The notes below the pieces were generated by a model. The model was not told the origin of the DNA, did no database searches, and saw only the letters and a program-made list of their open reading frames with translations. From Typha latifolia (lineage: Eukaryota > Streptophyta > Magnoliopsida > Poales > Typhaceae): a DNA stretch of 64,000 bases. The translations under genes and the position numbers were made by a program. The stretch lies in contig CM034107.1 in NCBI GenBank assembly GCA_019914945.1, positions 4,526,001 through 4,590,000 on the forward strand, in the 5' to 3' direction. Position 1 is the first letter of the stretch. Every line of letters begins with the position of its first letter. This document shows, piece by piece, positions 40,814 to 64,000 of this stretch.

Positions 40814-41315
40814 TGTTAGAGATTGATCATAGATTCTAAAATATTTCTAGTTCAATTCCTAAAATTAATATAATTTATATCCATGTTAAAATTATGAGTA
40901 TAATAAGATTAGATTTTTGGAAGCATACTTAAATCTATTGACGGGAGAGATATAGCGGGAGATGATTCCTGTGATAGCCTTCCTCTTTTGTTCTTAGCGA
41001 ATATTATAAAGTTATCTCAAAAGGAGATATATGAGAGGAAAGTCACTAAGCCAAAAGTAGGAACCATTACCCTTAAAAGTGAAAACTAATTTTTGACGGT
41101 TATAATTTTATTTATTTCTAATTTTATCCCTTATAGAAAAATAAATTACATAATAATATCTACACATAAATTTCATAATAATTATACCCTTAAGCCAATT
41201 AATTAATAATTAATTAGATCACTTAAATTTTAAGCTGATTTAAATGATAGCATACACATTTTAATTATTTACATATGTGGCCTAATTATTGAAATTAATA
41301 TAAATTAATTCAACA
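40814..41315 (-). repeat. 5' LTR of the inner Copia
   Basis: 502 bp with intact ends (TGTTGAATTA at the minus-strand start, CTCTAACA at the end). It is followed by the tRNA primer site. It carries ~37 bp absent from the other LTR. By eye the two LTRs differ at roughly one base in six to seven, which implies an old insertion. Confidence 0.85.
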
Positions 41316-42110
41316 TCATCATCCTCCATTAGTGTTGGCCTTTTTCTACTATGTAAAAGACAATTGCTTGATAGTATATTTGATTGTTCTCCTAATTGAT
41401 TATCATTTATTATAACTAATGGAGGGGTTGAGTATCTTCTGAAATCTTTTATCATCAGCCTCAAAATCTATTGGAATATATTGTTAAACAACATTTTCGT
41501 TTTTGTGGCCAAGAAAAATGAAGATTTGTCTTCACAAGTTTCCATAAATTTTTTTTTGTATGATACACCAATAAAAACAATATCTTTTCCTCATTCTCTA
41601 CAAAGTTAGATATTTTCCACAATTATTATTTAAAATTGTACGATATTTACGTTTTATCCGTCTTTTGTCTTTATACTTTCATGTAATACCAAATTTATTT
41701 ATTAAAAAATAAAAAAAATAATATAAAATAGCCATCACAAGAGAATGCATTCTGAAACAAAATATAATGATAATTTTTCTGGCATCCAAATCTTTTTACA
41801 AATTTATTTGCTTTGGAGGAATTTATTTTGTACAACAATTGTTATTTAGAAATTGAAAATTCCTTGCAAATATTTGGTTGATTTTATCAAGAATCTCATT
41901 AAAAAGATTGATCGAAAAATTAAATATATGTTTTATGTGCTGAGAGACTTGGAATCGACCAATAGATTATCTCTTCACTCTTGTTGCCTCACATTTGATA
42001 TTTACTTAAATTTTTTTAAAAACCTATAATTCTTTCTCCCAAACAATATAGAAGCCTATGATTACAAAAGAATGACATCAATAAATTTGAGACCTTATAT
42101 GATTTTAGCT
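41316..42110 (-). pseudogene. Outer Copia remnant, integrase-RT linker part
   Basis: Minus-strand translation gives short Copia-like blocks: a KIVFIGVSYKK-like stretch near 41560-41590 (the KxxFxGY end of the integrase), then a linker ending SRKRPTLMEDDDV at 41316-41360, immediately before the inner insertion. The orientation matches 34500-36086. Heavily decayed. Confidence 0.5.
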
Positions 42111-42688
42111 CTTCTTTGGAGGATGATTCGGAAGGAACAGAGTTGAATGGCTTTCACTCATCTGATTTTCTCCTACATTTAAATTTTAAAGATTATATGG
42201 AAATCTTGGCATAAATTTTAAATTTTAAAAATTTTATTTAAAAATTTCAAAAACGACAAAGTTCAATAGATATGAATCCAATCTGGTTCGATTACTCCAG
42301 TAGAATTTCCATTTTATAAAGTAATGGAAGGTGATATTTTGAAAATAATTTTTTCTTTTTAAAAAAAGGGAATTAATTTGTAAATATGAAAAATGGCGAA
42401 AGCTTTTTGCAGTAAAACAAGAAAAGGCCACATTTATATTATCACTACACTTACGCTCTCAATTAAGTTATCCATAGGTTATAAATATTTTAAGCCTTTT
42501 TTAATCAAATTAGTCCCTGCATTAATGACTTAAAATGAAATTTTTAGATTTTTTATCCAACTTAAAAAAGTCTGCCAAGATAACTTCCAAAATATTGTTG
42601 AGAGGTAAATATAATTTTTGGTGGGGTGTAAAATGCGTAATTAACCAAAAGAAATGCGAACTACCCAACTTATTCCCTTGGCCGCAAT

Positions 42689-42758
42689 CACGTGAGAACT
42701 TCAATCTCAGCCGTCCATCTTAGCAATTAGGGCTTCATACCGAGGCGCCGTTATAAAA
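42689..42758 (+). promoter_or_regulatory. RPL5-B core promoter: G-box, altered telo-box, TATA box
   Basis: A CACGTG G-box lies at 42689-42694 and a TATA box (TATAAAA) at 42752-42758, 64 nt upstream of the ATG, the same spacing as in copy A. The position of copy A's telo-box reads TTAGGGCTT (42727-42735) instead of TTAGGGTTT, so the motif is broken by one base. Confidence 0.65.
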
Positions 42759-42821
42759 GCCTTCTTTTCTTCTCGCCGTCGGACCCCGCGAAGGCAGCAA
42801 CGAAGAGAGAACACCGCGGAG

Positions 42822-46771
<3,950 letters not shown>

Positions 46772-48000
46772 AATTGTAGCCAGGATATTTGCTAGTTATT
46801 TGCCATAATTTCTGTCTTTCTTTTGCAGAGTCCAATTCTCATTTTTGTTAAATCAGATCTTTTTTGGTCTTGGTGTTCGGAATTTCAACAATACAATCTA
46901 ATCATGCTTCATGCCTAGACAATTCGATAAATTTTCTTCCTACTCTTGTTATGTTGGACGTGGATTTAGTTTCATTATTATTGATGTTTAAATTGGTTCT
47001 GTGAAGTCCTTAGAAGTACACCCCCAGATCTCAGTACTATTCAAAATGTTGTGAATGATATACTGCATGATTGGAAAGCAGACGTGGTTTGGTTAGAATT
47101 GCTAGTACAGGAGATTGATTTGATTAATTGGGTTTTGATTGTTGTTATGGCCTCGTAATTTAGTCAAGTTTGTTCAAGCCGAGTTCTTTTCAAGCTTGGT
47201 TAGAAATAGATTTCTAGCATAATTCACATTCAAGTTTTGTTTTCATTCATCCTGCCTTCGAGCTAAAGGCTGAGCTCTGGGAACAATCGAGCATATGATT
47301 GAATCTGAAATTTAGTTTGATTTATTTTAAGTCTTTTCGATCTGAGCGTGAATAAACCTACTAGTGATCAAGCTGGAAATGAAATTAATCTGGATAACAC
47401 AAAGGAAGCATAGGGAATTAAATTGGAGTTCTTTTCCGCCCTAGTTCTGATATAGGGTTTGGTTCAGGTTTTCTTTTCTTCCCTTTATCTCAGAGGATCT
47501 TTTATCCTGCCACCGCCTGACTGTTGCTGCTGCCGTTCGCTCGTCGGGGAAGTTCCCGCTATCGCCTCCCTATGATTGTCTTTGTCTACAGCATCTATGG
47601 GTGGGAAGTTTTTATTTTCGGTCAGCAGCGTGTCTGTGCCTTCGCTCTTTTTTGTTTGTGTTGTTAGTTGTTGATTGGGTTTGTATTAAAGAGTCAAAGA
47701 AAATGTTTGGCTGGAAATCAATAGCTTCGTCCAAACTTAATTTAAAAAACTAAACAATAGAGCTCAACTCTTTTAGGACTGAATCTGGCTTGGAGGATTG
47801 CAACATTAAGGCAATCTCAACTAAAATTGGGTTTCTAAGTCATCTCATTCCGGATTCTAAATCAATTAAGTGGCCTAAAGTTAGTGTAAATGAGCTATGG
47901 TTAGAGAACGAATTAGATTTGGATTTCAAAATTTCATTCGGTTCTAGTAGTTTCACGTTTTCCTTGCAGGGCATTTCTTTTTGAAAAAAATACGAGCAAT
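46772..48000. other. RPL5-B downstream region, no further gene recognised
   Basis: To about 46990 the sequence aligns with the 3' flank of copy A (gttaaatcagatctttttt, then ggtgttcgg). Beyond that I see no domain. 47450-47640 is CT-rich, and the plus-strand frame at 47790-47984 is not recognisable. Confidence 0.45.
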
Positions 48001-48010
48001 AATATAATTT

Positions 48011-48640
48011 TGCTCTCTCACATCTATTTATATAATATATAAAATAAATGTGAATTAGGTAAAATAATTGCGACTTATGTTATGCATATTAGTATGATTT
48101 TTTTTTTCTTCTAAATATAATATTATGTCACTTTTCTCTCGAAAAAGATGTAGATAATAATAATATTTACTTTCTTACACACATATTTATATTATATGTA
48201 GCATAATTATGAACTACATAAACGAACTATAAATTACATTCAATATGTACGAATTATATTATGTGAATTAATCAGAATTTTTTCTTTAAATGTATTATTT
48301 TTGGCTATAAATAATTACTTTATGACACATAGATTTACATAATATGGAAAATAACTTCGAATTACATAAAAAATTATAAATTATATTTAATACCTATAAA
48401 TTATATTTTATAAAATTAGTCTAATTTTTTTTTAAAACGTACCACTATGTTTGTTTTGGTTAGGAAAGAAGGAAAACAATAAATGCCAGCTCTATCACAC
48501 ATATATTTACCTAATAGGTAAAATAATAACAAATTATGTTCAATAAAGGATAATACTATAAAAGTAATAATTGAGAATTACAAGATTAATAACTACGAGC
48601 TATATAACTATAAAAAGATAATTACAAACTACAAGAATAA
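48011..48640. repeat. Degenerate tandem repeat, 4 units of ~145-175 bp
   Basis: A unit opening with variants of tctctcacatctatttatat, then aatatataaaataa, then an aattatgttca-like stretch, recurs at about 48011, 48171, 48317 and 48491. AT-rich, with strong divergence. The following stretch to 48700 repeats words like gtaataattgtgagctata. Confidence 0.5.
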
Positions 48641-48838
48641 TAATTGTAAAAAGTAATAATTGTGAGCTATAATAGTAATAATTTATAATTAGTATAAAAA
48701 TACTTGTATTTTCGATCTATTGTTCCTTTTGGTGGAGGAATCATAAGGAAGATAACTTTTTTATTATTATAAACTATCAATATATTAAGGGTTGTTGATG
48801 GTTAGTATAGGGCTATCACATGTACATATTACTATGGG

Positions 48839-49301
48839 TAGGGGTGTAAACTAGCCGAGCCTGAGCAAGCCGGCTTCGGTTCAGGCTCGACTCAAAATTC
48901 GAGTCTTAGAATTGGGCTCAGGCTCGGCTCAGTTCAACTCGAATCGAGCTCGAGCCTGAAATGAGACTATCATTAAGCCTTATTCAAGCCGAGCCAGATC
49001 GAGCCGGACCAAGCCAGATCGAGCCCAAATCGAGGCAAAGAAGGAGGAGGAGGAGAAGGCGCACTACGGCAAAGGACGAGGTGACACCAACAAAGGACGC
49101 GGCTCGATATTAATTTATATCTAGCTTATCGAGCCAAGCCTAAGTGAGTCAGCTCTACCTTAAGCTCAGCTCGATATTAATTTCGAGCTGGTTTTAATGG
49201 CTCGGGCTCGGCTCAGCTCTGACCGAGCCGAGCCGAACTCGAGCTTTAGTCGAGGTGAGCCTGAGTCAAACCCGAGTTGTTCTTCGAGCTTGACAGCCCT
49301 A
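48839..49301. mobile_element. hAT-like non-autonomous element, 463 bp
   Basis: Ends TAGGGGTGTAAACTAGCC (left) and TAGGGCTGTCAAGCTCG (right, minus strand). Flanks ACTATGGG (48831-48838) and ACTGTGGG (49302-49309) form an 8-bp duplication with one change. The interior is GAGCCGAG/GGCTCGG-rich and self-complementary, with a GGAGGAGG core near 49045. Same family as 6147-6676, 12618-13480 and 45124-45496. Confidence 0.75.
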
Positions 49302-49982
49302 ACTGTGGGGTTATTGGCGCATTGCTAGTCTATGACATAACGAAGTGTTAGACTTTCGACTATATGTCTAGGTGGCTGGATGAGCTACGCTGCCATGCTA
49401 ACAAGAATATCGTGATCACGATGATTGGCAACAAAAATAACTTGGAGCATCAGAGAGCTGTAAGCATCGAAGATGGTTAGTGATGTACGACCTATAAGCT
49501 AGTGCCATTTTAGACGGTGAAAACAAAAGATAGGGTGTAATAGGTAATATCTCTCAAATAAAATAGGATGTATTTGTTTTTGATGTTCTTTTTAATGCCA
49601 AAGACCAAAGGTGTCACTTTTAATTTGATATAGATTTTTTTAGATAAAAATTAGTACACTTCTTCACCTTTTTTGTTTTGTTTTGTTTTAATAATCCCAA
49701 ACCTGTCATTCGGAGATTATAAACATCCTAAATTAAAGAGAAGAGAATGGTAAATAGGCCAAAATTGCCGCCATGGCTATCTTTGATAGGCCAACATGAG
49801 AACGGGGGTTAACTGTAAATATCTTGATAGTAGTTATGCCAATAAATTATTATCCAGGGGGTAGAATGCATTTTACCTAAATTTATCTTGAAAAAAAAAA
49901 GAAATGCAAAATTCATGGCTTCTCGCAACTTTTATCCGTAGCAACTGCCGTCCACCGACGGGTTTCATTTATTCCCGCGGCG

Positions 49983-51830
49983 ATGTTACATCAAACCCAC
50001 CTCCCTAAACCCTCCTTCTCCTTCTCCTTCTCCTTCCTCTTCTTAAACCCTAACCCTAACCCTTACCCTAGATCACCGATACTCTCCTCTTCTGCCAGAA
50101 ATTATGCCTTCCGCTTAAAGCCCCCGCGTCCCTTCGCAGCGGCGTCATCGACCTCCGACCCGAATACCCCAAACCCTAAACCGAACCCGCCGAAACCTAA
50201 AGGACCCCGTCCTAAGCCCAAACCCTTCACCGAGGTAGCTTCCAGCGACGGCTTCCTGTCGACGATCCCTCGGAAGCGGCGGCGCGGCCGGCGGAGCGAG
50301 GCGACGGCAGTGGAGGACTTCGTCCGGGACCGGCTCCAGGAGACGTTCGCCTCCATCAAGGAGAAGGATGCAGGGGTTTTGGAGGGGAAGGAGGAGGCGT
50401 TGAGGCCCGCGGCCGAGGAGGTGGAGGGGGAGGAGGAGGAGGCGGAGGTGGAGGAGGTGGTGGAGGAGGAGGATCCGGATTGGCCTTTGGATGCTGATGT
50501 GGGATGGGGGATCAGGGCGTCGGAGTACTTTGAGAAGCATCCGATCAAGAACGTGGTGGCGGACGGGGTGGAAATCGATTGGGAGGGGGAGATGGAGGAA
50601 GGGTGGGTGAAGGAGATCAATTGCTTGGAATGGGAGAGCTTTGCCTTCCATCCGAGTCCGCTGGTCGTTCTAGTGTTTGAGCGCTACCGAAGGTAACATA
50701 TATTTCTTGTTCTTCTATTTCCTTCTTATTAAATATAGAGAGAAAAACTAGTATGAGTGCTTCACAAACTTCATAGATAGAGTTGGAAGTAATGGAGCAA
50801 ATGGCGTCACAAACTTCCCTAAATTTGAGATAAACTGGATGTAGTCATTTTATGCCTAAATGCTGCCCATTTTTATATGCTCAATATGGACGCTTGTCTC
50901 ATCGTGGTCAGCCAACATAATATGTAAAACTTTGTGTACGAAGTACCAAATTGCATATATAATCTTGAGATGAAAGTATTAGTTGATTCGTAGAATCTGT
51001 AATTCAGGTTTAAGCCCACTGAACTTAATTGGTTAACAGGCTGCCACACCCATTAACAGTTAACACTTTCTGAGCTGCATCTGAAATATCGTGAAAAATG
51101 ATGGCGGGTGTAGTCACTGAGGTCTACACATAATATTCATTTATCACAATTGAACTTTTTGCAAAGAAAGCACTTTCTAATTTTTTTATTTCCTCATGAA
51201 TTAGCTTATGTTTCCTCCTTTCACAGGGCATCTCATAATTGGAAACTTTTGAAAGAGCTCGAGAAAGCAGCTAAAGTGTACTGGAGTGCTAGAGATCGTC
51301 TACCTCCCAGAGTATGACAACTATTGCTTTCTTATTCTAATTTTTCTTTGTTCTTTGCCAATGTTCAAGATTCATTAAATGTGGGTTCCCACAATTCCTT
51401 TTCTGTTTTGAAGTTCAAATTATTTGGATTCTTCTATCCCTTCTAACAAGTTCATGCTTCTATTTGGTTAATAATGGTCTCCATTTTTATGCGACAGACA
51501 GTCAAGGTTGATATTAACATTGAGAGGGACTTAGCTTATGCACTTAAAGTGAAAGAATGTCCTCAATTGTTATTCCTGAAAGGAAACAAGATCATATATA
51601 GGGAGAAAGGTGGGTACAACATAGTTAACTTCAAAAATTTGCGCTGACAGGATGTTTGATTGCTCTCTTGTTTATCTAATCCATAGTTTGTCCCTATTAT
51701 TACTTGCACGGGTTTTGCAAATATAGAGATGAGAACTGCTGATGAACTGGTCCAAATGATTGCACATTTCTACTACAATGCAAAGAGACCTTTGTGGGTT
51801 GATGCTGCTGCAATTGCTCCTCCATTTTGA
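49983..51830 (+). CDS. MRL7/SVR4-like chloroplast protein with thioredoxin-like fold
   Basis: Four exons join in frame (336 aa): 49983-50692, 51227-51311, 51498-51609, 51727-51830. Residues 1 to about 50 look like a plastid transit peptide (Ser/Pro/Arg-rich, almost no acidic residues), then a Pro/Lys-rich stretch and an acidic block (about 130-160). The conserved part begins [31 protein letters not shown] and [23 protein letters not shown]. Residues 237-336 complete a thioredoxin-like domain with a single KECPQ cysteine near 286 and no CxxC, so a redox role is not expected. MRL7/SVR4/RCB proteins act in plastid gene expression and phytochrome-linked chloroplast development. Which paralogue (MRL7 or MRL7-L) this is cannot be settled here. 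Confidence 0.88.
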
Positions 51831-53698
51831 AATGATTACCACTAGTCAAGTTCGCATCGAGTTATTCTGGTAATGTCCATTTACATACCATAATTTTCTT
51901 GGAAAAGCGATCCATTATCATATTCATTCTTATCTTTCTAGATTTGCTTAAGCAAGAATGGCATATGTTTTTGTTTCTTATTACGGTCATGACCGCAATA
52001 TTTTGATTTGGCCTTCCTGCATCTACTTTGTTACCAGGGACTAGTTTGCTCGTGAACTTGGAACCATGCCCTGCTTCTCCGCCTGGAAAACCCACAATCA
52101 AGAGGCAGTCCTGCATATCATCAAGAGGCACTTGTACTTAGGTTTCTCGGCTCTTGCATCCGTCCCCTCGTCAGTAAGCTGATCGATGGAGTTATGTGGT
52201 TCTATTTGTAATTTAAACGTTGTCAGCACATTGAAGTGCACAAATCAATGCATTGCATATAGTGAATTGGGCAAAGAAATTTTTCTTAGTGTAAGAAGGA
52301 TAATTGCAATTAATTGCCTTACAGTTATCAGGTGATGTTTTTCTTCTTTTGTAAACGAATACGACAATACCAGTTAGTAGGATCCATTCTTTTATTTCTG
52401 TTATTTTCCTATAAACTCTTGACTGATAATTGAATCTAACAGTTGGGGTTGACAGATAGATCAGCACTGCTATCTGTGTGTAAAAATACTCCCATCTGTG
52501 GTGCCACCGAAACATCAATTTGTCTAAGAATGGGCCTTAGAAACCGTTGAATTGGAGGACTTTATCGGTGAGAATTTATGGGATTTGGATCGGATTGATC
52601 GATATCCACCTTTCTTTCTTCTCTGGATAACAACCGATGAAGGAAGAGAGTTTGCTTGAAATTATTTTCTTTGTATCAATCGTGTGGGTTGAGTACCTAA
52701 GTTTTGGAAATAATAGAACCTGAGTGACAAAAACAAATGCAGAAACTCTGATCGCACTGCAGGTTAATAGGTATAAAAGCCATCGTAAATTCTCTCTCTC
52801 ATCCATAAATAAAATTGAAGTTTTAAAGAACTTAAAGAACAAAAACAGAACAAGACATTCGAAGTAAGCTATTATTCTATGTAGACAGGACAACAACTGA
52901 GGCGTTGGATGTCTCTTCTTGGAAGTTGGGAGAAAAAAAGAATCCTGTGGGCAGTTGGTATAGTATACTCAAGTATATTTGCAATTTAATTGCATTTATA
53001 TACTCAGTTTTCAGAAACCCAAATTTGAAAAATAATTAGTTAAATTGCAAAAGCCCGCAAGTATCGCTGCTCAGGCCATAATCCAAATTCTGAGGTCCTC
53101 TCTATCAGAAAAGAGACGAGATTACTTAGTATCAGTGCTACAAAATGAGCTTGAACTCAGCTTAATATTCGAGAAATTGTGACCATCTGAACTTGATCAT
53201 CCGTTGGCTTCTAGTTATGTTGGGTTGAGAGGCCCCCTGAAATCAGTAGTTTCAACACTATGAGTGTGAAAGACGAGTACTGAAGCTCTCATGAAGAACA
53301 ACTTCATATTTGCAAAATTGTTTACATGTTTCTGAGTCCAGCACAGTCCTTCAAAATGCTGGTAAATTACACGTGAGTACACACGCAGGGACTATCAACA
53401 AGCAGCTCTATGTACAAAGATAAAAGGTGAATGAGAAGTAGAAGGAAGAAGATCCAAAAAGGGGGGGAAATTGGCATGTCATACAGATCTCACCATTTTG
53501 TTTTTCATATACGTATAAACTACTAAGAAGATTAAACCAAGAGGGCCCTTGATCTATGTATCTCATTTGATATATTTCCATTTAACTTTCGACCAAAATC
53601 GAGAACTTGCGAATAGTCCATTGACTCCAATCAGACTTGGCGAATTCAACTTGGAAGCAGCTGCCTAATGAACCAAACTTTTGTTTCCTCATGTTGTC
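51831..53698. other. Convergent intergenic region, MRL7-like and IRE-like 3' ends
   Basis: The MRL7-like gene (+) and the kinase gene (-) converge here. A possible 3'-UTR intron of the former runs from ctg|gtaatg at 51869 to ttaccag near 52038. The small minus-strand frames at 51862-52896 have no recognisable content. A short G-run lies near 53460. Confidence 0.4.
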
Positions 53699-63957
<10,259 letters not shown>

Positions 63958-64000
63958 CTGAAAATGATAGAACCCTAAATCGCTCAGCTGATGGAGCCCG

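Larger units (their letters stand above)
36087..41315 (-). mobile_element. Inner Copia LTR retrotransposon, two LTRs, decayed
   Basis: The element spans 5.2 kb on the minus strand with LTRs at both ends and a perfect 5-bp target duplication TCATC (36082-36086 and 41316-41320). A primer-binding site complementary to initiator-Met tRNA (TGGTATCAGA, minus strand) lies at 40802-40811, 2 bp inside the 5' LTR. Domains follow Copia order on the minus strand: pre-integrase (39672-39875), integrase (38997-39380), reverse transcriptase (about 37850-38650) and RNase H (about 37420-37640 and 36806-36994). Stops and frameshifts show the copy cannot make its proteins. The gag region (39.9-40.8 kb) is unrecognisable. 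Confidence 0.85.

Noticed and set aside
50040..50075. Telomere-like aaccctaaccctaaccc run
   Set aside because: It lies inside the transit-peptide coding region of the MRL7-like gene and encodes an Asn-Pro repeat; too short for an interstitial telomere.
50102..50651. Two long minus-strand open frames opposite the MRL7-like exon 1
   Set aside because: Shadow frames of a GC-rich coding exon; Ser/Leu/Arg-rich with no domain and no splice support.

Overview
The window is nuclear DNA of a flowering plant. The genes carry many GT-AG introns and encode plant families (FAS1, MRL7/SVR4, the IRE kinase group, FAR1-related proteins), and the gaps between them hold LTR retrotransposons, LINE remnants and many small inverted-repeat elements. 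The GC-rich first exon of the MRL7-like gene leans weakly to a monocot, but I cannot name the species.

Layout. 1-1879 (-): a FAR1-related/MULE-transposase-domain gene that runs off the left edge. 4880-9041 (-): a complete nine-exon gene for ribosomal protein uL18 (RPL5, copy A). 9.2-17.5 kb: LINE remnants with small DNA elements inserted in them. 18057-26696 (-): FAS1, the large subunit of chromatin assembly factor 1, with 12 coding exons and a 3.9 kb second intron. 27.5-42.6 kb: a repeat desert holding a 62-bp minisatellite, a hAT-like element, a 2.9 kb solo LTR with target duplication, a LINE piece, and a Copia element with both LTRs nested inside an older Copia remnant. 42822-46771 (+): a second complete RPL5 gene (copy B). 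48.0-49.3 kb: degenerate repeats and a hAT-like element. 49983-51830 (+): an MRL7/SVR4-like plastid protein with a thioredoxin-like fold. 53699-63957 (-): the C-terminal 822 codons of an IRE-type AGC kinase whose 5' end lies past the right edge.

The genes are ordinary housekeeping and regulatory genes (translation, replication-coupled nucleosome assembly, plastid transcription, AGC kinase signalling) and do not form a pathway or cluster. The main structural event is an inverted local duplication of a ~4.4 kb RPL5 segment. The copies are head to head, 33.8 kb apart, with identical exon lengths and only five residue differences in 304. A hAT-like element inside intron 6 of both copies, with matching target duplications, shows that the insertion came before the duplication. 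Other points of note are a decayed copy of an IRE kinase exon inside a later intron of the same gene, and a tight array of GC-rich hairpins inside the solo LTR.

I found no convincing new multi-gene system. The exon coordinates were read by hand from splice consensus and frame continuity. They close in frame for all four complete genes, but no transcript data were available.
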